From NCBI RefSeq assembly GCF_050113635.1, contig NZ_JBNJLT010000001.1, positions 124,001-188,000 of the forward strand: 64,000 nt of DNA, in the 5' to 3' direction. Positions 37,890 through 46,728 of the stretch are shown piece after piece (within the stretch, counting starts at the first letter, position 1; every line of letters starts with the position of its first letter). This stretch comes from Marinimicrobium sp050113635 (GTDB lineage Bacteria > Pseudomonadota > Gammaproteobacteria > Pseudomonadales > Cellvibrionaceae). Under the pieces are notes generated by a model. It was not told the origin of the DNA and did not search any database. It saw only the letters and a program-made list of their open reading frames with translations. The position numbers and the translations under genes are program-made.

Positions 37890-38264
37890 TTAGGCATCCC
37901 GCCGTGCCAGAAGTATTTGACACACATCTGACCCATTATTGCGCCAAGCGTGAGGGGTATTGGGCTCAAAGGTAATGAAATCCCCTTCGCGATAGTCCAT
38001 ACCATCCACGATCACTTCATTACGATCCCCCGCAAACAGCGTTCCCGTTCCCCGAACCACCATTCCTACCCAGGCGTCCTCTGAGGAGTGAATGGGAAAC
38101 TCGTCCGCGCCGGGTTCGGCTTCCAGAAATACCAGCCCAAGGCCGGCGTCACTGGTGGTCAGCAGTTTCCAGCCTTTGTGTTCGAGTGGCTGGGCCTTCT
38201 CAGTGTTTGCTCGAACCAAAACACCCGCGCCATTTCGAGCCAACATGGAAATATGCGATCTCAT
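37890..38264 (-). CDS. Small single-domain cupin protein
   Basis: 124 aa from ATG at 38264, which has GGAG 10 nt upstream; the longer frame to 38339 runs through the GH2 terminator. One cupin barrel: AGVLVRANTEKAQPLEHKGW, PIHSSEDAWVGMVVRGTGTL, DYREGDFITFEPNTPHAWRNNG. His residues at HSSED and TPHAW could bind a metal. Small cupins such as KdgF act on unsaturated or anhydro sugars, and others are sugar isomerases, so a role in handling an agar-derived monosaccharide is possible. I cannot assign the reaction. It is downstream of, but separated by a terminator from, the GH2 operon. Confidence 0.7.
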   Translation of the reverse strand: MRSHISMLARNGAGVLVRANTEKAQPLEHKGWKLLTTSDAGLGLVFLEAEPGADEFPIHSSEDAWVGMVVRGTGTLFAGDRNEVIVDGMDYREGDFITFEPNTPHAWRNNGSDVCQILLARRDA

Positions 38265-38306
38265 AGCGTAGTTTCTCCGGTCAGTAGTCATTCGATTTTT
38301 TGATTC

Positions 38307-38332
38307 AAAAAAACCGGGCCTGGTAAGCCCGG
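38307..38332 (-). terminator. Intrinsic terminator after GH2
   Basis: On the minus strand a CCGGGC / GCCCGG stem (7-nt loop) is followed by a run of seven T (38307-38313). It ends the GH2 operon before the cupin gene. Confidence 0.85.
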
Positions 38333-38353
38333 TGCACACCTCAAGGCATTTGC

Positions 38354-40720
38354 TTATTCCACCTGCCAGCGGTCCGGCCAGTATCGATAGACGTTGTGTC
38401 CGAACTGGTCCAGGCGCTCTTGCGCTTCCGCCAAATAGGCCAGGCTTTGCGCCTTCGCCGCCTTCTGGTCTCCCACCAACAGCACGTAGTCGTTGTCTGC
38501 CACCACCTCTCCCGAGGCGTTTTTAAGCAACAACGATACTGTGAACTGCCCTTGCGCATTGCTGGGAAGCGACCACTTTATGTCCGCATAATGGGAAGAG
38601 CTATCTTCGGCAACGTCGATGACCTTGTGGCCGGCCACACCGGTTTCCCGGTCCTGGTAGCGAAGCGTCCACTCCAGCGTCAGCGCTTCATGTTCGTACT
38701 GGTAGTCATTCACCACCCAGATTTGGGCGTTAAAATCTTCACCGGCCTGCCAGCGCCGGCGGTCAAACTGCAGGCTGGGCAACAACGGCTGATAGGTGCA
38801 TTTGAGATAGTCAAACGACCGCTTTTTCTCACCATAGTAATCGATGACGCCCCATTTGATGTCCGGCCAGTGCGTCATAAAGTGACAAATGGCCACACCG
38901 CTCATCTTGGGCTTGCGGCGACGATAGGTTTCCAGCGCGAACTGAATCACGGTCCCCTGGGCAACCTGTGTGGCTTCGACGAACTCTTCCAGCGAACCGG
39001 TTCGATAATCGTCAAAGACTTCGAAGTTGAGGTTTTTCAGAACATCGATATCGGCCCAGTGATAGGCCCAGCTCACTCCCATTGGCCACAGCTCGTCTTC
39101 CGGGATAAACTTCTTCAAACTGTCCACAGAGGGCGCCGAGGCGGCAGTCAGCTCCGGCACAATCGCACAGTCCAACGCCGGGTAGTACTCTTCCATAAAC
39201 TCCGCACCACCCTGGTAGTAGTGCTCATTGGCGTGAATGGACTCTTTGGGCTTGAAGCCCATATTGACCGCCGACTCCGAACTGAGCGGCGATGCCAAGC
39301 CATAGGGAACATTGGTGCAGCTTTTTACCTCGTCCCCGATCACGTCCATCAGATAGCGGTTGCCGCTCTCTTCGTGGGCGCCAGAGAAGAATACCTCTTC
39401 ACCGCCCATCCAGAAAATTTGGGAGGGGTGATTGCGACGCTCTCGAACAATGGCCCGACACTCGTGCAGTACATCCTTCACAAAAGCGTCTTCTTTCGAG
39501 TAAGCCTGGGTGGCCAGGGTAAAGTTGGTCCAGACGGTAATACCCAACTCATCACACAACCGGTAGAAGTCCGGAATCTCCGGCGGGTGCCATCCGAAAA
39601 TCCGCAAGTTGTTGATGTTGGCCTCCTTGACCATGGCCACCCGATCCTCGTATTTCTTCAGGTTATTGCGTCCGTAGAGCAGCGAGGGCTGGCCACCCCA
39701 GCACGCTGAGCGAAGAAAGTGCCGTTTGCCGTTGACCACGAACGTCCAGGGGTACTCGGTTTCCTCCGGGGTGAAACCCGGATTCATCTCCATGCGAATT
39801 TCCCGCAGCCCAATCACTTCTTGCTGCTGGTCACTACCACCGTTCTCTTGCTGGACGCTGACGTCCAGGTTGTAGAGGTTCTGGTCTCCCATATCCCAGG
39901 GCCACCACAGTTTTGGATCTGTCGCTGTCAGACGTTGTTCAAGGGTGTTTAAACCGGGCTTCAATCGAACGCTTTTCGTTTCACCGATGGGAGTCGCCTC
40001 ACAGTTACGCCCGGACAGCGCGAATTCCAGATCCGCGGTCACCGGCTTGTCTCCGTGGTTCCACACCTCCACAAGAACATCCACCGCCGCCTCGCCGGGT
40101 TGCGGCAGGCTGACATCAGCACGAATGTTATTGATCCGCACGGTGTCAGTCGCTTCGATACGGATCGGGCGCCAGAGACCAAAGGGCACCAGGCCGGTAA
40201 AGTAATCCCCGGAGAAGTTGACCTTCTTGCCGCCACACAGGCGATAGTTCTTGGGCGGCGGGTCCAGCTTGATCATCAGCATGTTCGAACCATCACGCCA
40301 CTCGTCAAAATTAGCGAACTCAGTGATATCGAACTCGAACCCGGAGAACATCCCCTCATGGCGCCCCAGGTGGTGACCGTTCAGCCAGACATCGCAGCTG
40401 TAATCTACGCCCTCAAAAATCAGCCGAATCACTTTCCCTTTCATGGACTGCGGCACCGCAAACCGGTGGCTGTACCACCACTCGTATTCCTGAGCCCATT
40501 TGGCTTTGTGCATATTGCGGCCAAAGTACGGGTCTTCCAGCTCGCCGGTGCGGTACAGATCGGTGTAGACGTCGCCGGGCACCGTGGCGAAATTCCAGCT
40601 GAACGTGGTCCCCTGGTATTCGGCGGGCAACAGATGCAGCTCCTCCCGGATACCTTGCCCCGGGCGCATCTTTTCCATTTGCCAGCGGTGGCCGCTGAGG
40701 TCCAAATTGATTCTAGACAT
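38354..40720 (-). CDS. GH2 family glycosidase (beta-galactosidase/beta-mannosidase-like), cytoplasmic
   Basis: 788 aa, no signal peptide; AGAGG ribosome-binding site. The sugar-binding domain (FEGVDYSCDVWLNGHHLGRHEGMF), immunoglobulin-like domain (VDVLVEVWNHG) and TIM barrel (NINNLRIFGWHPPEIPDFYRLCDELGI) follow the GH2 order. NHPSQIFWMGGEE supplies the presumed acid/base Glu and AIVPELTAASAPS the presumed nucleophile. The overall look is nearer beta-mannosidase-type GH2 than LacZ. In agar degradation a GH2 typically removes the non-reducing D-galactose of agaro-oligosaccharides, which fits its position with aldehyde dehydrogenase. Last gene of the six-gene operon beginning at 46554. Confidence 0.87.
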   Translation of the reverse strand: MSRINLDLSGHRWQMEKMRPGQGIREELHLLPAEYQGTTFSWNFATVPGDVYTDLYRTGELEDPYFGRNMHKAKWAQEYEWWYSHRFAVPQSMKGKVIRLIFEGVDYSCDVWLNGHHLGRHEGMFSGFEFDITEFANFDEWRDGSNMLMIKLDPPPKNYRLCGGKKVNFSGDYFTGLVPFGLWRPIRIEATDTVRINNIRADVSLPQPGEAAVDVLVEVWNHGDKPVTADLEFALSGRNCEATPIGETKSVRLKPGLNTLEQRLTATDPKLWWPWDMGDQNLYNLDVSVQQENGGSDQQQEVIGLREIRMEMNPGFTPEETEYPWTFVVNGKRHFLRSACWGGQPSLLYGRNNLKKYEDRVAMVKEANINNLRIFGWHPPEIPDFYRLCDELGITVWTNFTLATQAYSKEDAFVKDVLHECRAIVRERRNHPSQIFWMGGEEVFFSGAHEESGNRYLMDVIGDEVKSCTNVPYGLASPLSSESAVNMGFKPKESIHANEHYYQGGAEFMEEYYPALDCAIVPELTAASAPSVDSLKKFIPEDELWPMGVSWAYHWADIDVLKNLNFEVFDDYRTGSLEEFVEATQVAQGTVIQFALETYRRRKPKMSGVAICHFMTHWPDIKWGVIDYYGEKKRSFDYLKCTYQPLLPSLQFDRRRWQAGEDFNAQIWVVNDYQYEHEALTLEWTLRYQDRETGVAGHKVIDVAEDSSSHYADIKWSLPSNAQGQFTVSLLLKNASGEVVADNDYVLLVGDQKAAKAQSLAYLAEAQERLDQFGHNVYRYWPDRWQVE

Positions 40721-40744
40721 TAATACAACCTCTTACTGAACGTA

Positions 40745-42196
40745 TTATTCGTAATTAAAATAGACGGCACGTTTTTGCAGATAGTTTTCAATGCCGTAAA
40801 CGCCGTCCTCGCCGCCAACGCCGCTGCGCTTGTGGCCGGAATGATAACCCTGGATATACCCGGAAATCGGCTGATTCACGAAGACCGTACCCACTTGCAT
40901 ATGATGGACGGCGTGCATGATTCTCTTGATGTCTTTGGTGAAGATGTAGGACGACAGACCATCCTCCCGGTCATTGGTAATGGCCAGCGCTTCCTCGTAA
41001 TCCTTGACCCGGATAATGGGCAGTACCGGCCCGAAAATCTCGTCCGTTGCCACCGGCATATCAGCCGTCACTTGAGTCAGTACCGTGGGTTCATACCAGT
41101 GGCCTTTTTCAAATTCGGAGCCCTCAGGACGCTTTGCACCGGTGGCGACCTGCGCGCCTTTTTTGATGCTTTCCTGAACCAGGCCGTTCACCCGTTCGAT
41201 GCTCGCACCGGTGACGCTTGGCCCCATATCCACCTCCGAGTCCGGCTGGCCGTAGCGAATCTTTTTGACGCGCTCCAGCACCATGGCTTCGAACTTGTCG
41301 GCAATGGACTCCTGCACCAGAACCAGCTCGTTACAGATACACACCTGGCCACAGTTGGCAAAGCGGGAGATCACCGCGGCATCGGCTGCTTTCTCCAGGT
41401 CGGCGTCTTCAAGCACCACAAACGACGCCTTGCCCCCCAGCTCGAGCACCAGGCCGGAAACGTTCTCAGACGAGGCTTTATAGATCGCCTGCCCCGCACG
41501 CGTGCTGCCGGTTAAAGAGACCAAGCGAGTCATCGGGCTGGAGACCAGGTGGGAGCTAAGGGTAATGCCCGTACCGCTCACCAGATTCAGTACACCCGGC
41601 GGCAAACCCGCCTCGTGCGCCACCTGGCAAAACAGAGAGGCCGTTACCGGCGTCGCCTCGTGGGGCTTTAGCACCATGGTGTTCCCCGTTACCAGCGCAG
41701 GGCCGACTTTCCGCCCAATCAACGCCAGCGGGAAGTTGTAGGCACACAACCCCAACGTTACCCCGTAAGGCACTTTTTGAATCCAGATCTGTTCGTTGGG
41801 GTTGTCCGACGGATAGATGTTGCCTTCAATGCGCCGGGCGGCTTCCGCCGAGTACGTCAAGTAATTCAGGGTATCGTCGAACTCCCCTTGTGCCTCTGGT
41901 GTGGTTTTACCTTGTTCCAACACCAGCAGACGAACAAACTCTTCCCGTCGCGCTTTCAGGCCCTCCACCACGGCCAGCAAATGCCGACCACGTTCAATGG
42001 CGGGAAGCGCCTGCCAGTCAGGCTGGGCTTTCTGAGCGCTTTTCAGGGCGCGGTCAGCGTCTTCCACCGTGCAGTCGGGGATGGTAGCCCAAACCTCTTC
42101 CGTCGCCGGGTTTTCTACGGTGAAGGTGGCACCATTGGAGGCGTCCACCCATTGGCCATCGATATAACACGGGTAGTGCTGCAGGGACGTATTCAT
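40745..42196 (-). CDS. NAD(P)-dependent aldehyde dehydrogenase, candidate 3,6-anhydro-L-galactose dehydrogenase
   Basis: 483 aa with all ALDH motifs: AYNFPLALIGRKVGPALVTGNTMVLKP, the VSLTGSTRAGQ nucleotide loop, catalytic Glu in LELGGKAS and catalytic Cys in NCGQVCICNE. It belongs to the lactaldehyde/succinate-semialdehyde-type group. Oxidation of anhydro-L-galactose to 3,6-anhydro-L-galactonate is the known first step of this sugar's catabolism in marine agarolytic bacteria and is done by such an enzyme, and the cycloisomerase for the next step is encoded at 52153. Alternatively it serves the adjacent CoA pathway. GAGGAG ribosome-binding site; 24 bp before GH2. Confidence 0.85.
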   Translation of the reverse strand: MNTSLQHYPCYIDGQWVDASNGATFTVENPATEEVWATIPDCTVEDADRALKSAQKAQPDWQALPAIERGRHLLAVVEGLKARREEFVRLLVLEQGKTTPEAQGEFDDTLNYLTYSAEAARRIEGNIYPSDNPNEQIWIQKVPYGVTLGLCAYNFPLALIGRKVGPALVTGNTMVLKPHEATPVTASLFCQVAHEAGLPPGVLNLVSGTGITLSSHLVSSPMTRLVSLTGSTRAGQAIYKASSENVSGLVLELGGKASFVVLEDADLEKAADAAVISRFANCGQVCICNELVLVQESIADKFEAMVLERVKKIRYGQPDSEVDMGPSVTGASIERVNGLVQESIKKGAQVATGAKRPEGSEFEKGHWYEPTVLTQVTADMPVATDEIFGPVLPIIRVKDYEEALAITNDREDGLSSYIFTKDIKRIMHAVHHMQVGTVFVNQPISGYIQGYHSGHKRSGVGGEDGVYGIENYLQKRAVYFNYE

Positions 42197-42281
42197 GGTT
42201 CTGCTCCTCGTTCAGGCCGATTGTTATTGGAGTACAAAGATTGAAGTACGGTTTTTCCGTCAGTCGCCAACCCCCGAGGGC

Positions 42282-43118
42282 TCAGCGACCGGTAAAATGA
42301 GGGGTCCGCTTTTCCAGGAAGGCCTGAAAGCCTTCCTCGGCGTCCCGAGTGTCATACAAGCCATCCGCCAGTGCCTGCTCCGTTGCCAGCCCCTCGGCCA
42401 ACGGCAGCTCCCCGCCGTCCCGAACCGCCCGCTTACTCGCCGCCAGCGCCAAGGCCGGGCCGGCCGCTACGCGCTCGGCATACGCCATCGTTTCCGACGC
42501 AAGCGCCTCGGATTCATACAGGCGGTTGATCAGCCCCCACCGGGCCGCCTCTTCCACCCCAAACGGATCGCCCGAGGCCAGCAGCTCCAGCGCACGAGGC
42601 ATTCCCACCAGACGGGTCAAACGCTGAGTGCCGCCATTGCCGGGAATCAACCCCAGCTTAATTTCCGTCAGCCCCAAACGATACGAACCTCGCGCGGCAA
42701 ACCGAACATCACACGCCATCGCGAGTTCCAGGCCACCCCCAAGGGCGTGGCCGCCGATTTGTGCGATAAAGAGCACGCCACTGCGCTCCATGGCGGCCAG
42801 CGTGCGCCGCGCTTGTTCGACCATGGCCTGATTGTCCGCCATGGAATTACTCTGAAACTCCTTGATGTCCGCACCCGCACAGAAAAACCGATCACTGGCG
42901 CTACGCAACACGGCCACCAGAACATCGGAGCGCTGGTCCACGTCCGCCACCGCGTCATAAAGGGCCCGCTGTACCGAGAGGTTATAGGCGTTCGCGGGAG
43001 GACGGTTCAGCGTAATTTGCGCAACGCCCTGTGCCACGCTGACGCTAACGACAGAGTCAGCCGTTGTTGGTGTGCCACTTTTTGTGGCCGCGCCACTGGT
43101 ATCAGTTGTGGGAACCAT
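42282..43118 (-). CDS. Enoyl-CoA hydratase/isomerase (crotonase) family protein
   Basis: 278 aa from ATG at 43118 (GAGG 6 nt upstream), overlapping the CaiB copy-2 stop by 17 bp. The crotonase core starts at about residue 25 (VSVAQGVAQITLNRPPANAYN). The oxyanion-hole segments FFCAGADIKEF and IGGHALGGGLELAMACDVRFA are present, and LGLTEIKLGLIPGNGGTQRL carries both Glu residues used by hydratases. The product should be a hydratase or isomerase acting on a CoA thioester. In the operon it follows two CoA-transferases, which implies a CoA-linked acid pathway of unknown substrate. Confidence 0.88.
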   Translation of the reverse strand: MVPTTDTSGAATKSGTPTTADSVVSVSVAQGVAQITLNRPPANAYNLSVQRALYDAVADVDQRSDVLVAVLRSASDRFFCAGADIKEFQSNSMADNQAMVEQARRTLAAMERSGVLFIAQIGGHALGGGLELAMACDVRFAARGSYRLGLTEIKLGLIPGNGGTQRLTRLVGMPRALELLASGDPFGVEEAARWGLINRLYESEALASETMAYAERVAAGPALALAASKRAVRDGGELPLAEGLATEQALADGLYDTRDAEEGFQAFLEKRTPHFTGR

Positions 43119-44256
43119 GGGGGACCTCGTTGGCAAACTCATGTTTTATGGCGTCACTGTGCTCTCCCAACAGTGGCGCGGCGCGATGGGCAGTGAGCCG
43201 TTCATTGTTTAAGCGGATGGGGCAACGGGTGGTTTGATATTCAAAGCCGCGGCTATTGGTCACGCTTTGCAGCATGGACAACGCCTTAAAGCCGTCATGC
43301 TCAACTAGGTCGCGCCAATTCAACACCGGTGCGCACCAAATGTCCGCCGGCTCCAATAGGCCCAGCCAGTGTTCCGTGGTTTGGGTGTTCAGGTGATCGG
43401 CCAATATTTTTTTGATGGGGTCCCGCAGTTCAAACCAACGGCTCGGATCGTCGTACGCTTTTAATGGCTCACACGCCAACAGTTCCGCCAATGCGGTAAT
43501 AGAGCCCATGGCCAGCGCCAAGTAACCGTTTTGCGTTTGGTAGAGTCCATAGGGGGCCGCGACCAGCGAGTGCGCGGGGTTTTGCTCGCCGCGACTGACC
43601 GGTTCACCATCCTGATAAAACAACGTCAGCGGCTCGAATTGAAAGTCCAATATCGCTTCGAGCATACTGACCTCAACAAGCGTCCCTTCTCCACCGACCA
43701 GCGCCGCCAGAACGCCTTGCACCAATTGCGAGCCTGCCAGGTAATCGGCAATGGCCAGGCCCATGGGCACCGGGCCGTCGCTCTCCGCACCGCTGAGCTG
43801 AGTCAACCCGGACAATGCCTGAACCAAAAGGTCCTGACCTGGCTTCTGGCGCCAGGGGCCCTCCGCGCCGTAGCCGGAGATCTCGCCGTACACCAGCGTC
43901 GGGTTGACGCTCTTCAAGGTGTCATAGTCGAGGCCGAGACGGTTCATGACACCGGGGCGAAAATTGTGAACAACTACATCCGATGCCTCCACGAGCCGAG
44001 AGATCAGCGCATGGTCCTTCGCGTTTTTAAGGTTGACCTTGAGGCTTTCCTTATCCCGGTTAATGGCCTGAAAAAACGCCGACTCACCATCTAAGTTCAG
44101 CTGAGGTGCGTAAATTTTTCGCGTGAGATCTCCCTGCTCATAGTGCTCCACTTTTATGACCCGAGCACCCAGGTCACTCAGCCGCAGGGTGGCGACCGGG
44201 CCGGCCAGAAACTGGGTAAAGTCGAGGACGCGTATCCCCTCAAGTGGTCTGATCAC
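43102..44256 (-). CDS. CaiB/BaiF family (class III) CoA-transferase, copy 2
   Basis: 384 aa. Family motifs: VLDFTQFLAGPVATLRLSDLGARVIKVE, INRDKESLKVNLK, VVVHNFRPGVMNRLGLDYD and GQDLLVQALSG, where the Asp is the expected acyl-CoA anhydride-forming residue. It begins within the ATGA overlap with copy 1. It moves CoA between carboxylic acids. Copy 1 and copy 2 share the same layout and many identical blocks (NFRPG, LGLDYD, TTRCPIR), so the two may form a heteromeric enzyme or act on two related acids. Confidence 0.9.
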   Translation of the reverse strand: MIRPLEGIRVLDFTQFLAGPVATLRLSDLGARVIKVEHYEQGDLTRKIYAPQLNLDGESAFFQAINRDKESLKVNLKNAKDHALISRLVEASDVVVHNFRPGVMNRLGLDYDTLKSVNPTLVYGEISGYGAEGPWRQKPGQDLLVQALSGLTQLSGAESDGPVPMGLAIADYLAGSQLVQGVLAALVGGEGTLVEVSMLEAILDFQFEPLTLFYQDGEPVSRGEQNPAHSLVAAPYGLYQTQNGYLALAMGSITALAELLACEPLKAYDDPSRWFELRDPIKKILADHLNTQTTEHWLGLLEPADIWCAPVLNWRDLVEHDGFKALSMLQSVTNSRGFEYQTTRCPIRLNNERLTAHRAAPLLGEHSDAIKHEFANEVPHGSHN

Positions 44257-45398
44257 AGCGAGAACTCCTTCGTAATCCGTTCGGTCGAATCACCCAAGAC
44301 CGGTGCCGCTCGGGATGAGAACAGCTTTTCCCCGTTGATTCGGATGGGGCAACGAGTCGTCCGCAGACTGACCGCGTCTCCCCTGGAGACCGTCTGCTCC
44401 ATTTCCAAAACCCGGTAAGCCTCTTCTTCGGTCAAACGCTGATGGTCGAGTACGTCCGAGCACCAGTAGCCCTCCGGCTCCAACACCGAGAGCCAGTGGT
44501 GTGTGGTCTGCGTGCGCAAATGGTCGGAGAGATGGGCCTTGATGTGATCGCGGTGGTCAAACTGCGCCCGGGGCGTATCGAACGCCTCCAGGCCGGTACA
44601 ACCCAGGGCATGGCACAGTGTCTCCAGGGAACCCATGGAGAGCGCGATATGACCATCGGCGGTTGGGTAAATGCCGTAGGGCGCTCCGAGGTAGACGTGC
44701 GCTCCGGCCACTGTGCTTCGCTCGGGCAGTTGTTGCCCCTGACTCAAAAATACCGTCAACCCTTCGAACTGCAGATCCAGTATGGACTCCAGCAAACTGA
44801 CGCTGACCTTGCTGCCCTGTCCACTTCGTCGGCGTTGCACCAGCGCGGCCAGAATGCCCTGCGCCAAGTGGGTGCCGCACAGCATGTCCGCCACTGCAAT
44901 ACCAAAGGGCGTGGGCGGTTTATCCGCAGTGTTGCTCAACCAGGTCAACCCGGATACCGATTGCGCCAGCAGGTCCTGACCCGGCCGGTCGCGCCAGGGG
45001 CCTGACTCGCCATAACCGCTGACCTCTCCGTACACAATGCTCGGGTTCAACTCGTAGACGCTGTCATAGTCCAGCCCCAGACGATCCATAATGCCCGGGC
45101 GAAAGTTATGGGTCATCACATCCGCCTGTGCTACCAGGCGGCGCACCCGCTCCAGGTCGTCCGGGTCTTTCAGGTTGGCCGTAAAGCTTTCCTTGTTACG
45201 ATTGATGGTGTGAAACAGGACGGAATCTCCGTCCGCCCACAGGTTTTTGGTCACCAACTTCCGACAGGCGTCGCCAGCGCCCGGGCGCTCGACTTTGATC
45301 ACCCGCGCGCCGAGGTCTGCCAATCTCAAACCGGCGTAGGGCCCCGCCAAATACTGACTGAATTCGAGAACCGTCAGGCCCTCAAGCGGCAGTTTCAT
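44253..45398 (-). CDS. CaiB/BaiF family (class III) CoA-transferase, copy 1
   Basis: 381 aa, starting 4 bp after the solute-binding-like gene. Motifs: VLEFSQYLAGPYAGLRLADLGARVIKVE, INRNKESFTANLK, TSR-free NFRPGIMDRLGLDYDS, and GQDLLAQSVSG with the catalytic Asp. The C-terminal region (TTRCPIRINGEKLFSSRAAPVLGDST) closely mirrors copy 2. It should transfer CoA to an organic acid. The tight coupling of the two copies (ATGA) and the following crotonase argue for one pathway. Confidence 0.9.
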   Translation of the reverse strand: MKLPLEGLTVLEFSQYLAGPYAGLRLADLGARVIKVERPGAGDACRKLVTKNLWADGDSVLFHTINRNKESFTANLKDPDDLERVRRLVAQADVMTHNFRPGIMDRLGLDYDSVYELNPSIVYGEVSGYGESGPWRDRPGQDLLAQSVSGLTWLSNTADKPPTPFGIAVADMLCGTHLAQGILAALVQRRRSGQGSKVSVSLLESILDLQFEGLTVFLSQGQQLPERSTVAGAHVYLGAPYGIYPTADGHIALSMGSLETLCHALGCTGLEAFDTPRAQFDHRDHIKAHLSDHLRTQTTHHWLSVLEPEGYWCSDVLDHQRLTEEEAYRVLEMEQTVSRGDAVSLRTTRCPIRINGEKLFSSRAAPVLGDSTERITKEFSL

Positions 45399-45402
45399 AC
45401 GT

Positions 45403-46554
45403 TCAGCCTTTCGAGGTTTGGTACAGTTTATTCAGGTGCGTCAGCAGCGCCTTTTCGTCGCCCCCGTCCATCAGGTATTCGCGAATCGGGGCGCCGGCGT
45501 TGTCCTGAAAATTCATATGGCCGTGGTAGCGGGGCCGCAAAAACGCGCGGTCGAGTGCAGGCAGCGTATCGACAAAGTAATTATCGGATACCTGGTTGGC
45601 GGTTTCATCCAACCACGCCTGGCGATAACCCGGCTGACCACCAAATTCAATATAGAAGCCTTTCTGCATGTCCGCATTAGCGACAAACCGGGCGTATTCC
45701 GCGGCTATCTCTTTATGGCTGGAGCTGGCAGAAATGGCCAAGCCTGTGCCCCCCAACGTGGTCCGGCAGCGCTTACCGTTCTCCAACGCCACTAGATCCG
45801 CAAACTTCAGGCACCGACGGGCGTAATTGGGCTTGGCGTAGTTCGCGTAACCGTAGGCGAAGGGGCAGTAGGCGAAATCGTCGGTGCGCGTCATCGCCTC
45901 ATAGACTTTGATGGGATTCCAATCGAAGCAATTAGGATCCAGATTCACAGACAGATCGCGCAACCGCCGCAGGGCTTCGGTGCCAACGGCCTCGCTGACC
46001 ACTTCTCCATCACTCACACAGGGGTCTTCCCCCAAAGTGCAGCACAACATATAGAAGTTCATCAGCGTATCCTGCGGAATCGAGGGCACGGCCACCTTGC
46101 CTTTCCTGGCAAGGTCCATCAGGTCATCCCAGGTCTGGGGCATGCCCCCACCCGCTTGTTCCAGCAAGTCCATACGCGCCGAAGCCACCGGGGTGGCGGC
46201 GTCAATAGCCAGAGCCCACTGCTGATCGGCATACCGGTAGCTTTCGTGGGAATGGCCAACCGTGTTGGCCGCCTGATCGGCGAGAAAGTCCTCACCCACC
46301 CAGTCTTCCAGAGGCGCAATCACCCCGGTTTGCGCGGCAAATCCGGCCCAGGGATGATCGATAACCAGCAAGTCATATTCCTTCGCCAGCTCATCAATGG
46401 GCTGGTCGGCAAACGCCTGCAGAGAGCGTTTGCTCCAGGTTATGCGCACCCCCGGATTCAGCTCTTCAAAGCGTTGGGCCGTCGCCGTCATAGGCACATA
46501 ACCTCGGGTATGCCCCCAAGTGATGCCTTTTAATTCAGTAACCGATTGACTCAT
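45403..46554 (-). CDS. ABC-type sugar-binding-like protein without signal peptide
   Basis: 383 aa from ATG at 46554 (GGAG 6 nt upstream); ATG 46578 is also in frame. The fold is that of family-1 extracellular solute-binding proteins: ITWGHTRGYVPMTATAQRFEELNPGVRITW, a PLEDW hinge, then MPQTWDDLMDLARKGKVAVPS, TLGGTGLAISASSSHKEIAAEYARFVA and FYIEFGGQPGYRQAW. Neither start gives a hydrophobic leader or lipobox, and no ABC permease or ATPase is nearby. It is the first gene of a catabolic operon, so a cytoplasmic ligand-sensing, chaperone or catalytic role is more likely than transport. That is inference. Confidence 0.75.
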   Translation of the reverse strand: MSQSVTELKGITWGHTRGYVPMTATAQRFEELNPGVRITWSKRSLQAFADQPIDELAKEYDLLVIDHPWAGFAAQTGVIAPLEDWVGEDFLADQAANTVGHSHESYRYADQQWALAIDAATPVASARMDLLEQAGGGMPQTWDDLMDLARKGKVAVPSIPQDTLMNFYMLCCTLGEDPCVSDGEVVSEAVGTEALRRLRDLSVNLDPNCFDWNPIKVYEAMTRTDDFAYCPFAYGYANYAKPNYARRCLKFADLVALENGKRCRTTLGGTGLAISASSSHKEIAAEYARFVANADMQKGFYIEFGGQPGYRQAWLDETANQVSDNYFVDTLPALDRAFLRPRYHGHMNFQDNAGAPIREYLMDGGDEKALLTHLNKLYQTSKG

Positions 46555-46603
46555 CTCAACTCCGCTCAGCTCATTCATATCTAAATGATGAATTCTATGG
46601 TAA

Positions 46604-46615
46604 ATTGTAGACAGT
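46604..46615. promoter_or_regulatory. Operator-like palindrome in divergent CoA-operon / IclR region
   Basis: ATTGTAGACAGT, one mismatch from the ATTGTnnACAAT palindrome, about 50 bp before the solute-binding-like gene and 114 bp before the IclR gene. It could control both directions. Confidence 0.5.
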
Positions 46616-46728
46616 CAGCTTGCAACCCACTTTTGTCATTCATTGACGAGGTCCAGCAAGCCAAGTGGAGTCCCTACCGGGAGTTTGCGATACTGCCGAC
46701 ACTTAACCGACGGAGCCCTTACGCAACG

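Noticed and set aside
46585..46728. N-terminal extension of the IclR protein
   Set aside because: The extension overlaps the divergent promoter and the palindrome at 46604, has no family similarity, and ATG 46729 gives the normal IclR length.
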